DNA of 6,937 nucleotides from Campylobacter sp. (GTDB taxonomy: Bacteria; Campylobacterota; Campylobacteria; Campylobacterales; Campylobacteraceae), in contig NZ_JAHHTD010000052.1 in NCBI RefSeq assembly GCF_020024835.1, forward strand, positions 1 through 6,937. Direction: 5' to 3'. Positions 1 to 5,379 of this stretch are shown in pieces. Under the pieces are notes generated by a model. The model was given only the letters and a program-made list of their open reading frames with translations. It did no database searches and was not told the DNA's origin. The stretch's first letter is position 1, and the number at the start of each line of letters is the position of its first letter. Position numbers and translations under genes: made by a program.

Positions 1-77
1 GCTTCTATCTCTATAAAAGGTTAAAGTTCTTTTTAACGTTAAAAGCAAAACATCTCATTTGTTAATTCATATTTCAT
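1..77 (-). pseudogene. Probable frameshifted 5' end of a phage gene (YELTNE-type start)
   Basis: An ATG at 77 follows a good ribosome site (AAAAAGGGTGAAA, very like the one before gene B) and reads MKYELTNEMFCF, then stops at 39-41. The start strongly resembles a common small-phage-protein family that begins KYELTNE and continues with an NVKKG..GGFIE-type segment. Further along, the other frames give NVKKNFNL (before a stop at 11-13) and then FIEIE up to the window edge, so the remains of one such gene appear spread over two frames. The family memory is mine and unverified. The alternative is an honest 12-codon leader peptide followed by a gene starting beyond the window. The region lies just downstream of a terminator-like hairpin. 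Confidence 0.35.
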
Positions 78-107
78 TTTCACCCTTTTTGTTTTAATTT
101 AAGCTTT

Positions 108-148
108 AAAAACTTAATCAAGCCCATTAAATCAATGGACTTTGTTAA
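108..148 (-). terminator. Terminator-like hairpin, copy A
   Basis: Read on the minus strand, TTAACAAAG, a CCATT/AATGG core stem (134-138 with 124-128, loop 129-133), TTGATTAA and then GTTTTT. The outer TTAA pairs with TTAA, so the whole forms an imperfect stem followed at once by a T run, as in intrinsic terminators. It lies after the YopX gene and the 25-codon frame, and before the broken gene at the window edge. It shares its flanks with the hairpin at 1558-1599 but has a different core stem. Because no clear promoter follows it, it may be a partial or conditional terminator. Confidence 0.5.
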
Positions 149-209
149 ATTTTTTGGCTTTTTTAACATATTTCATTTTTGTGTTAAAATTTTTAATATT
201 TTTTAACAT
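132..209 (-). CDS. Possible 25-aa lysine-rich peptide overlapping the yopX stop
   Basis: The ATG at 209 overlaps the stop of the YopX-family gene (ATGTTAA arrangement), and a GAG lies about 10 nt upstream. The frame reads MLKNIKNFNTKMKYVKKAKK and five more residues. Its stop falls in the loop of the hairpin at 108-148, at exactly the same place as the stop of the 61-aa gene falls in the hairpin at 1558-1599. The last residues also match (KK.NK before the stop in both). It may be a remnant 3' end of a duplicated gene, or a small translated frame. Its composition is low-complexity and A-rich, so chance is not excluded. Confidence 0.3.
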   Translation of the reverse strand: MLKNIKNFNTKMKYVKKAKKFNKVH

Positions 210-598
210 TTTAAAAGCTCAGGATTTTTGTGAATATTGCCGATGATTTCTATGCTAAAATTAAATTCACTTTCTAAGTATCTATATGAGTAATCATCAA
301 TTCTTGGAAATAAACCATTATCTTTAGAAGTAAAAAACAACCCATTATAAGTAATAGCATTAGCATAAGCTATTATTTCTTGGGTTCCATTAAATCTAAA
401 TTTTAAAATATCGTTTTCATAAATCTTTTTTCCATTTTTGTCATAAAGTCCTGTAAAAAGTTCTATCTCACAATCTTGAATAATATCAGTTGCTCCATGT
501 ATCAAATCACACATTAAGTTTGATAAAAGCACAATATCTTTAATATACTCTTTATCAGTGTTATTCCATATCCTAAAGTCAAAATCTTTTAGTTTCAT
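203..598 (-). CDS. YopX-family phage protein
   Basis: 131 aa. The family signature is clear: an N-terminal DFRIWNN segment (residues 7-13, usually FRAWD in the family), FTGLYDKNGKKIYENDILKF at 48-67, and a C-terminal IEIIGNIHKNPELL at 116-129. YopX proteins are small accessory proteins of temperate phages of many bacteria, with no established biochemical role. The gene starts in an ATGA overlap with the stop of gam, and a GGAG inside the end of gam serves as ribosome site, so the two are translationally coupled. Its length is normal for the family. It is followed by the 25-codon frame and a terminator-like hairpin, and may be the last gene of this operon segment. The family call is firm; the function is unknown. 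Confidence 0.88.
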   Translation of the reverse strand: MKLKDFDFRIWNNTDKEYIKDIVLLSNLMCDLIHGATDIIQDCEIELFTGLYDKNGKKIYENDILKFRFNGTQEIIAYANAITYNGLFFTSKDNGLFPRIDDYSYRYLESEFNFSIEIIGNIHKNPELLKC

Positions 599-1080
599 TT
601 TTCAATCTCCAAACTTTCAATACGAGGTTCTATTCTAAAATTATCTTTTACTACTCTTTTAAGTCCTAGTTTTACCAAGGTGCTATCTTCAAGCTCTACA
701 ATAGCATCTTTATTAAGCTCTTCTTTATAGCTAATACATTCATTAAGTCCATAGCTTTTAAAAGCTTTTACAAGAGTTTCTAGCTTTTCTTTTACTCTTG
801 GTAAAGGTACACTCTCACTTATACGATAGCCAATCTTTCCAAAGGTAAATTCTTTAGATCTTTTTTCAGCAAATTCATGTTTATTATTTTCACAAAAGGT
901 GCTAATACATTGCTCCATATATTTAAGCTCATCGCTTAAAACTTTAATTTTACCCGCATGAGCTTCTTTAATCTCATTACAAGCTAAAGTTACTTCACCA
1001 TTAATTTTTTCTATTTTTACACTTAATTCAGCTATTTTTTTAAGCGCTAAATTAACATCTTCAAAACTTTTTATTTCCAT
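595..1080 (-). CDS. gam: Mu Gam-like host-nuclease inhibitor
   Basis: 161 aa. Gam of phage Mu binds double-stranded DNA ends as a dimer, structurally like Ku, and shields them from exonucleases such as RecBCD (AddAB in Campylobacter). Here an N-terminal alpha-helical coiled-coil region (about residues 5-62) is followed by the conserved beta core KEFTFGKIGYRISESVPLPR (76-95), and then a C-terminal LGLKRVVKDNFRIEP (138-152) typical of the family. Length is close to that of Mu Gam. A strong ribosome site (AAAGGAG) sits 6 nt before the ATG at 1080. It acts in the cytoplasm on transposition intermediates and linear phage DNA. The position downstream of A and B matches the Mu early region. The gene ends in an ATGA overlap with the YopX gene. 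Confidence 0.88.
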   Translation of the reverse strand: MEIKSFEDVNLALKKIAELSVKIEKINGEVTLACNEIKEAHAGKIKVLSDELKYMEQCISTFCENNKHEFAEKRSKEFTFGKIGYRISESVPLPRVKEKLETLVKAFKSYGLNECISYKEELNKDAIVELEDSTLVKLGLKRVVKDNFRIEPRIESLEIEK

Positions 1081-1148
1081 TTATTCTCCTTTAAATTAAA
1101 TTTTTTAATTTGGTAACCCCAAAGAATCACGCCATATCTTAAAAGCAT
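1071..1148 (-). CDS. Possible small ORF (25 aa) in the gap before gam
   Basis: From ATG 1148 the frame reads MLLRYGVILWGYQIKKFN and seven more residues, stopping inside the first codons of gam. The frame is open further upstream (LRIVRKRTKHA directly before the ATG, reachable from a TTG at 1181), giving about 36 residues if TTG is used. No convincing ribosome site precedes the ATG. A second frame in the same stretch reads TRNAFKIWRDSLGLPN and stops 25 nt before gam, and looks at least as protein-like. The two together suggest a small gene broken by a frameshift; see the findings. No function recognised. Confidence 0.22.
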   Translation of the reverse strand: MLLRYGVILWGYQIKKFNLKENKWK

Positions 1149-1181
1149 TGCGTGTTTAGTTCTTTTTCTAACTATTCTCAA

Positions 1182-1198
1182 GCCCTTTTTATAAGGGC
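1182..1198 (-). repeat. Small hairpin over the stop codon of the DUF4406-like gene
   Basis: GCCCTT (1182-1187) pairs perfectly with AAGGGC (1193-1198) across a 5-nt loop, and the stop codon at 1189-1191 lies within the hairpin. No T run follows on either strand, so it is not a standard intrinsic terminator. It could be a weak pause or an mRNA 3'-end stabiliser between the genes. Confidence 0.4.
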
Positions 1199-1527
1199 AA
1201 ATCCAATATTAATTCTTTAATGCCAAGCTTTTTAGCTAATGCTAATTCTTCTTGCATACCTTGTGAATACTTAGCATCTTCATGAGTACTCATATAAATA
1301 TAATCACTTGCTTTTAAAAGCTCCAATCCCATTTTTAAAGCTATTTCTCTGTGTTTTTCTTCATCTAAATAGCTAAATTGTAAAATAGGTGAAATAGGTG
1401 TAAAACCTTCACATTCACGCATGATTTTTAAGCATTCTCGCGTTGCTATACTAATAGCTTGTGCTTTTCTTTGACTTTCTCTTACAGCTAAAGCTTTATA
1501 AGGAGAAGCTATATAAACTATTGCCAT
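1189..1527 (-). CDS. DUF4406-like / nucleoside 2-deoxyribosyltransferase-fold protein
   Basis: 112 aa. It has the hallmarks of the small deoxyribosyltransferase-like families (DUF4406/DUF1937) frequent in phages: YIASPY at residues 5-10 right after the first strand, PISPIL at 44-49, the hydrophobic strand SDYIYM at 74-79, and SQGMQEELALAKKLGI at 88-103, where a Ser/Gly-x-x-x-Glu pattern usually lines the nucleotide-binding pocket. Known relatives exchange bases on deoxynucleosides, but phage DUF4406 members have no proven reaction, so a role in nucleotide metabolism or in sensing a nucleotide is only a guess. A strong ribosome site (AAAGGAAAA) precedes the ATG at 1527. It lies 55 nt downstream of the 61-aa gene, separated by a terminator-like hairpin. 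Confidence 0.75.
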   Translation of the reverse strand: MAIVYIASPYKALAVRESQRKAQAISIATRECLKIMRECEGFTPISPILQFSYLDEEKHREIALKMGLELLKASDYIYMSTHEDAKYSQGMQEELALAKKLGIKELILDLPL

Positions 1528-1557
1528 GAATTTTCCTTTCTAATAAATTTAAGTTTT

Positions 1558-1599
1558 AAAAAACTTAATCAAAGTGCTTTAATTAAGCACCTTTGTTAA
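1558..1599 (-). terminator. Terminator-like hairpin, copy B
   Basis: On the minus strand, TTAACAAAG then a perfect GTGCTT/AAGCAC stem (1585-1590 with 1574-1579, loop 1580-1584), then TTTGATTAA and GTTTTTT. With the outer arms included the stem is about 14 bp with two single-base bulges, directly followed by six Ts, a good intrinsic-terminator shape. It overlaps the last codons and stop (1583-1585) of the 61-aa gene. Its flanks, but not its core stem, match the hairpin at 108-148. Confidence 0.55.
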
Positions 1600-1768
1600 G
1601 CTTTTTGCTCTTTTCAAAATTAATTATTTTTAAGGCAATATGATCAGGATAAATTCCTTTTAAAACATCTACAAATACACCACTTTCTTTGTAAATAATA
1701 CTTACACCTTTTATCTCATATAAAGAAGCACTATAATCAGCTCTTTCTCCTCTAATCATTCTTCTCAT
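1583..1768 (-). CDS. Conserved-looking 61-aa phage protein of unknown function
   Basis: Start chosen at ATG 1768, which overlaps the TGA of the upstream gene (ATGA) and has a strong ribosome site (AAGGAGAAAGAAA) just before it. An in-frame ATG at 1849 would give 88 aa, but it overlaps the upstream gene by 85 nt and adds only a Lys/Arg-rich stretch typical of an out-of-frame read. The 61-aa product starts MRRMIRGERADYSASLYEIK, has a beta-like middle (GVSIIYKESGVFVDVLKG, about 21-38) and ends in a basic tail (KSKKLNKGA). I do not recognise a family and see no signal peptide or membrane segment. Its stop lies inside a terminator-like hairpin, so it probably ends a segment of the early transcript. 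Confidence 0.6.
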   Translation of the reverse strand: MRRMIRGERADYSASLYEIKGVSIIYKESGVFVDVLKGIYPDHIALKIINFEKSKKLNKGA

Positions 1769-1956
1769 TTTCTTTCTCCTTGCATTAAATTTTCTTTTTT
1801 TACTCTTTGCTCTTCTAAAGCTTTTAAGGTATCCATAATCTCTCTCCATTTTTCCTTATTTTTTGGATGAGCTAGCTTTTTTAAGGCATTTTTGTATATT
1901 TGACTAACTCTAGCTCTTGAGATATTTAATTCCCTAGCTATTTCTTCAAAACCCAT
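1765..1956 (-). CDS. Small HTH protein resembling sigma-70 region 4
   Basis: 63 aa. Residues 3-28 (FEEIARELNISRARVSQIYK and on to NALKKL) closely follow the sigma-70 region 4.2 helix-turn-helix pattern, in which a two-helix DNA reader ends in R.RV.QI...AL.KL. The rest (30-63) is charged and helical, without other sigma regions, so it is a stand-alone region-4 domain rather than a sigma factor. It may bind a -35-like sequence or touch RNA polymerase to switch early to later phage transcription, by analogy with small phage activators; that role is inference. It starts 2 nt after the stop of gene B with only a weak AGG ribosome site (translation probably coupled), and its end overlaps the next gene by ATGA. 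Gene density and motif make it a real gene. Confidence 0.78.
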   Translation of the reverse strand: MGFEEIARELNISRARVSQIYKNALKKLAHPKNKEKWREIMDTLKALEEQRVKKENLMQGERK

Positions 1957-1958
1957 TC

Positions 1959-2882
1959 TTAACCTAATAGTAAATATCCAGCTGCAGCTTCAATATGCTT
2001 TATTTCTATACTTTTACCATCAGCAAAATCACTAGCTCTTTTTAAAAGCTTTTCGCTTTTTCTAAAATTACCCCTAGCTAGATTAAAAATCAAATCTATT
2101 GCTTTTTTATCTGCTAGGGAAAAATAATCACAAAGTGCTTTTAAATCTTCATCTTTTAAGCCCTCTTTGTTTTGATAGCAAAGTCCTTTTAATTCCCATT
2201 TTGCACCAATTCTAGAACTAAGCTGTCCATACTCGTTATAATCATTTCTACCAACACCTGTAAGATTGTTTTTAAGCTTTTTTGTTCCTACTAAAATCAA
2301 AGCAGTATTTGAGAAATCATATATGCGTCTTAAGCACTCAAGTGCTCTAAAAGGCAAGTGTTCGCTCTCATCTATAATTAAAACTTTTGAAGTTCTTGCT
2401 AACTCACTAGCTATGCCTCTAATCTTATCATCAAGTGAGCCTTTAAAACACACATTAAGTTTGTTTTCAAGACCACTTAGAAGCATTCTTTTACTAGTTT
2501 CAGTAGTAGCTTCAAACAAAACTACCCTTGTGCCATTTTGATTAGCATATTCTTTAATAGCTCGACTTTTACCAGTTCCTGCTTCACCTATGATAACTCC
2601 CATTTCACGGTTACACATAGCATTTTCTATAGTTACATTAATTGCTTTTACATCTTTTGTAACTATAAAAGGTGTTTGTAGTTCTTTAATGCTTTTTTCT
2701 TCTACGAAGCTTTTTATATACTTTTCAAGTAATGGCTCTACTTTAGTAGCATATTTATAGCTACTTCCTTCTTTCATATAGCCAACCATATAGCTTTTAT
2801 TAATCCCTAAACGATCAGCTAAGTTGTTTTGAGAGATGTTTTGTATGCTTAAAAATCTCTTGGTTTGCTGGGCTAAATCCAT
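1959..2882 (-). CDS. B: Mu B-like transposition protein, AAA+ ATPase
   Basis: 307 aa. MuB-type proteins bind target DNA as ATP-dependent filaments, deliver it to the transposase and stimulate strand transfer. Visible parts: an N-terminal Cro-like helix-turn-helix (about 17-39, NNLADRLGINKSYMVGYMKE), as in MuB; Walker A GEAGTGKS at 99-106; Walker B KVLIIDESEH at 166-175 with D171/E172; a sensor-1-like ILVGT at 196-200; and SSR at 222-224, where the arginine finger is expected. Length matches MuB (312 aa). A good ribosome site (AAAAGGATGAAAA) precedes the ATG at 2882. It follows gene A after an 81-nt gap holding two inverted repeats, so its level may be set separately from A. Relatives include IstB and TnsC. 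It acts in the cytoplasm on DNA. Confidence 0.93.
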   Translation of the reverse strand: MDLAQQTKRFLSIQNISQNNLADRLGINKSYMVGYMKEGSSYKYATKVEPLLEKYIKSFVEEKSIKELQTPFIVTKDVKAINVTIENAMCNREMGVIIGEAGTGKSRAIKEYANQNGTRVVLFEATTETSKRMLLSGLENKLNVCFKGSLDDKIRGIASELARTSKVLIIDESEHLPFRALECLRRIYDFSNTALILVGTKKLKNNLTGVGRNDYNEYGQLSSRIGAKWELKGLCYQNKEGLKDEDLKALCDYFSLADKKAIDLIFNLARGNFRKSEKLLKRASDFADGKSIEIKHIEAAAGYLLLG

Positions 2883-2906
2883 TTTTCATCCTTTTGTTTT
2901 TTGCTA

Positions 2907-2953
2907 AGTTTTTAGATTTTAAAAACTCTTTAAAACTTGAATTAATCAAGCTT
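2907..2953 (-). repeat. Two adjacent inverted repeats between A and B
   Basis: CTTGA (2936-2940) pairs with TCAAG (2946-2950) around a 5-nt loop and is followed on the minus strand by TTTTAAAG. A second perfect pair, AGTTTTTA (2907-2914) with TAAAAACT (2920-2927), lies in the leader of gene B. The first shares the string CTTGATTAA with the hairpin at 108-148. They could attenuate or stabilise the A-B transcript. Stems are short and A/T-rich, so the effect is uncertain. Confidence 0.4.
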
Positions 2954-2963
2954 TAAACAATTT

Positions 2964-5027
2964 TTAACCAGCAAAATATTTTTTATCCACAAAAGCTTCC
3001 ATATCAAATTCGCTTTCGTTATTTGTAGTTTCTTTTTTAGAGTTTAAAATAAGCTCATCAGCACTGGTATCGTTTTTAATTTTTTCAAGTTTTCTTTGTG
3101 TTGTTAAATTTTCTTTAGCAAGTGATTTTTGATGTACTTCTTTAGCTTTTATAAGTGAGTTTTCAAAAGTATTTTGCAAATCTTGTAAGTCTTGCTTAAT
3201 ATTAAGTTTGGTAAATGCTGTAATTTCATCTTTTTTAAGCACTTCTTTGATAGCTTTAACTTCGCTTTCATATCCTTTTTTAAGCATTTTAAAGCTTTCT
3301 TTGCTAAGTTTAGCAATACTTTCATCAAGCGCTAAGCAAAGAAAATTTCCCATCATATCATAGATAAAAAGTTCTTTGATATTATCGATATTTTGAACAC
3401 ATTTAACCTTTGTTCCAACACTTGGCATCAAGGCACTTTTATAAACTCTACCTTCAAAGTTAATACCTTTTTTACTAACAACCCTAAGCTCTTTATTGCC
3501 TGCATTAAATAAAAATTCCTCATAAGATATTTTTACAATAGCTCTATCACATGAGTTCCAAAGCTCAAGTGGGGTTTTAATGCCTTTTTTGCGGCGAACT
3601 TTGCTCATATTCCATTTAATCACTTCAGCTTCTAAAAATTCACAAGCCTCACCAAAGGTATGAAGTAATTTTTGATTAGTCTTTTTAGCAAAACCATACT
3701 CATCTTTAGCATGTCGTTCTTTTTTAGGAGTTTTTTGCTCAATTGCTTCTCTTTTAGCTAAATTTGATCCTATTGATCCATGAAATAAAGAAATACCGCC
3801 ATGTTGAAGTGTTTTAAATCTTCTTTCAACTAAAGCCTTTTGTTCTCCTGCATAAGCAATAGCTGCATCATAAGTTATATTAAGACCATCAAGTAAGCTT
3901 TGAAAATCTTTTGAAAGATAATCTTTACCATTATCCCCTTTAATCATATCAGGCTTACCAAATTTATCTATAGCTTTCCATAAAAGCCTAGTTAGACTTA
4001 AAGAGTTTGATTTTCCTGCTAAAGTAGCTACCCCCATACCACTATAAACATCAACGACACTTAAAATGTGAGGGCGAAAAGGCTCTAAGGTTTCATCATC
4101 TCTAACTATAAAATCAGCTGGAGAGCTATCGATTTGCCAACACATATTTTTCATATCATAAGCTTCTCTTTGATTGCCAAGTGCAGGTAGAAACTTACTT
4201 TTTGCTTTATCTAAGCCTTGAGTGATAATACAATGTTCTAATGGTTTATATTTATAGTAGTTTTTGATGAAATTTTGCAAAGTTTTTGCACTAAAAAGTG
4301 GTTTTACCTCTCCTAAATCAAAACCTATAAAATCATAGTTTTCTTTTTGTGCTGCTTCTTTGTGAATTTTCCACCAAAGTTCAGTGAAATTAAATCCACC
4401 CGCCGCAAAGGAGCGATACTCTCTTAAAGCATACTCCTGTATCCAAGTGCTAAGTTTTGTTTTATCTTTGCGGTGAAGTCCGCGAGTGTCGATAAGACCT
4501 AGAATGCCATGAGCTTTGAAGGATTGTTGCCATTTCATAAAAATATCTTTTTTAATATTTAATATTTCTAAGGCTCTTTTTTGTTTTAAACCACCTTCAA
4601 TATATTTTTCCACTTGCTTAAGTAGTTTTACTTTGCTTCTTGCATCTTCTTTAAGCTTATCACTTAAATTTTCAAATTTTAAATTTAAAACAGCCAAATC
4701 ATTGTCTATTTTTGACTCTGTTAAATTTAAATTTTTCTCTTCAATAATGCAATTTGTATTATTTTCACTTATAATCCCACTCAATTTAACTTCTTGCATT
4801 TTTTCATCATAAATTAAAGTATTTTTACTGATTAATTCTTGGTTAAAGGCGGTTAAAATCTGCTCTTTACTTATTTTAAATAGTAGTTTTTTGCCACCTC
4901 TGCCACCATTAGCATTATCTACTTTCAACCACTCATATTTATTTGATTTTCTAGTTACTGCAAGTCTTAAGGCGCCTTCACTTACATTAAAAATTTGCGA
5001 AGCTTCTTTGGTTTCTAAAAAATACAT
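2964..5027 (-). CDS. A: Mu A-like DDE transposase
   Basis: 687 aa, close to MuA (663). It binds the phage ends and catalyses cleavage and strand transfer for integration and replicative transposition, with B as partner. Domains in order: N-terminal winged-helix operator/enhancer-binding-like domain (1-60, ETKEASQIFNVSEGALRLAV and a GGRGGKK wing); a helix-turn-helix end-binding region (about 130-190, YIEGGLKQKRALEILNIKK); an RNase H-like catalytic core (about 290-410) with D300 (WQIDSSP), D365 (KGDNGKD) and E401 (ALVERRFKTL); a beta-barrel Mu-type C domain (about 495-560); and a Lys/Glu-rich helical tail (570-687), where MuA contacts MuB and ClpX. The D365-E401 gap holds 35 residues, shorter than in MuA and like TnsB. 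It begins 1 nt after the upstream gene stops, with no clear ribosome site, so translation is probably coupled. The gene is intact. Confidence 0.95.
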   Translation of the reverse strand: MYFLETKEASQIFNVSEGALRLAVTRKSNKYEWLKVDNANGGRGGKKLLFKISKEQILTAFNQELISKNTLIYDEKMQEVKLSGIISENNTNCIIEEKNLNLTESKIDNDLAVLNLKFENLSDKLKEDARSKVKLLKQVEKYIEGGLKQKRALEILNIKKDIFMKWQQSFKAHGILGLIDTRGLHRKDKTKLSTWIQEYALREYRSFAAGGFNFTELWWKIHKEAAQKENYDFIGFDLGEVKPLFSAKTLQNFIKNYYKYKPLEHCIITQGLDKAKSKFLPALGNQREAYDMKNMCWQIDSSPADFIVRDDETLEPFRPHILSVVDVYSGMGVATLAGKSNSLSLTRLLWKAIDKFGKPDMIKGDNGKDYLSKDFQSLLDGLNITYDAAIAYAGEQKALVERRFKTLQHGGISLFHGSIGSNLAKREAIEQKTPKKERHAKDEYGFAKKTNQKLLHTFGEACEFLEAEVIKWNMSKVRRKKGIKTPLELWNSCDRAIVKISYEEFLFNAGNKELRVVSKKGINFEGRVYKSALMPSVGTKVKCVQNIDNIKELFIYDMMGNFLCLALDESIAKLSKESFKMLKKGYESEVKAIKEVLKKDEITAFTKLNIKQDLQDLQNTFENSLIKAKEVHQKSLAKENLTTQRKLEKIKNDTSADELILNSKKETTNNESEFDMEAFVDKKYFAG

Positions 5028-5028
5028 T

Positions 5029-5229
5029 TTACTTTAAACCTTGTGGAAGCTCGTTAATAATACCAAGCTCTAATAGTTTTTCAAATACAACTTTTGTACT
5101 ACCTTTAGTATTTCTTTGACCTGTAATTTCGCCTTTAATAACTCTATGTAAAATATCATAACTGATATTATGTGTTCTAGCAAAGGCTTTTACATTAATA
5201 GCGTTGTTTTCAAAATATGCTTTAATCAT
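5029..5229 (-). CDS. ner: Ner/Cro-like small DNA-binding protein
   Basis: 66 aa, first gene of the leftward early operon. A helix-turn-helix is visible at about residues 12-33 (NVKAFARTHNISYDILHRVI), followed by a basic stretch (GQRNTKGSTK, 37-46) and a short helix. In Mu, Ner sits at this place, binds between the early and repressor promoters and turns both down; the same job is inferred here from position and fold, not from strong sequence identity. A good ribosome site (AAAGGAA) precedes the ATG at 5229. The stop is 1 nt before the transposase ATG, which suggests coupled translation. Promoter and operators lie directly upstream at 5244-5333. The gene name is given by synteny. Confidence 0.7.
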   Translation of the reverse strand: MIKAYFENNAINVKAFARTHNISYDILHRVIKGEITGQRNTKGSTKVVFEKLLELGIINELPQGLK

Positions 5230-5243
5230 ATTTTTCCTTTAAT

Positions 5244-5263
5244 ACTTCAATTTTAATTGAAGT
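5244..5263. promoter_or_regulatory. Operator palindrome O1
   Basis: ACTTCAATT-TT-AATTGAAGT, a perfect 9-bp-arm dyad with a 2-bp centre, in the leader just before ner. Eighteen bases of it recur exactly at 5286-5303, 40 bp away, so both copies would face the same side of the helix. A likely binding site of the repressor, the Ner-like protein, or both. Confidence 0.75.
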
Positions 5264-5283
5264 TTATTTTTGATTGTGATAAA

Positions 5284-5303
5284 ATTTCAATTTTAATTGA
5301 AGT
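5284..5303. promoter_or_regulatory. Operator palindrome O2
   Basis: ATTTCAATTTTAATTGAAGT differs from O1 at one base; the inner 16-bp dyad (5286-5301) is perfect. It abuts the -10 of the leftward promoter (5304-5309) and covers its expected start point, so a protein bound here would block early transcription. Confidence 0.75.
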
Positions 5304-5333
5304 ATTATACTATTAAAAGTTAGTATAAGTCAA
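5304..5333 (-). promoter_or_regulatory. Leftward early promoter (Pe-like) for ner-A-B
   Basis: On the minus strand a -35 TTGACT (5333-5328), an 18-bp spacer and a perfect -10 TATAAT (5309-5304). Transcription should start near 5297, inside operator O2, leaving a leader of about 70 nt that carries O1. A good -35 is unusual for Campylobacter promoters, which often rely on the -10 alone, so this is expected to be strong when derepressed. Confidence 0.75.
5306..5311 (+). promoter_or_regulatory. Possible -10 of the repressor promoter
   Basis: TATACT on the plus strand overlaps the TATAAT of the leftward promoter, so the two would be face to face and mutually exclusive. No clear -35 is seen; another candidate is TATAAG at 5324-5329. 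Either gives a leader of roughly 45-65 nt before the repressor ATG. Confidence 0.25.
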
Positions 5334-5358
5334 GAAAAAAACTAATTTTTAATAGTAT
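5307..5358. repeat. 18-bp inverted repeat between the divergent genes
   Basis: ATACTATTAAAAGTTAGT (5307-5324) and ACTAATTTTTAATAGTAT (5341-5358) are reverse complements with a single mismatch, 16 bp apart. The left arm overlaps the leftward -10, and the repeat encloses its -35. It is unrelated in sequence to O1/O2, so it may be the site of a second regulator, or a hairpin in the repressor leader. Confidence 0.6.
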
Positions 5359-5379
5359 TTTTATTGAGGTTGTAATTTT

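Noticed and set aside
152..210. Repeated TTTTTTAACAT strings (about 159-169 and 193-203) considered as operators
   Set aside because: Simple A/T-rich sequence without dyad symmetry; better explained by low-complexity composition.
1155..1175. Run GAAAAAG on the minus strand considered as a programmed -1 frameshift site
   Set aside because: It does not fit the X XXY YYZ pattern (only five As), and no strong downstream structure was seen at the right distance.
1769..1849. N-terminal extension of the 61-aa protein to an upstream ATG (88 aa)
   Set aside because: It overlaps the upstream HTH gene by 85 nt and lacks a ribosome site, while the ATG at 1768 has a strong one and a neat ATGA overlap.
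2266..2541. Plus-strand open frame of 91 codons
   Set aside because: Antisense to the well-supported ATPase B gene, with no ribosome site and no recognisable domain; an A/T-rich shadow.
4516..4812. Plus-strand open frame of 98 codons with a Phe/Ser/Leu-rich product
   Set aside because: Antisense to transposase A. The Phe/Leu/Ser richness is the complement of Lys/Glu-rich coding sequence.
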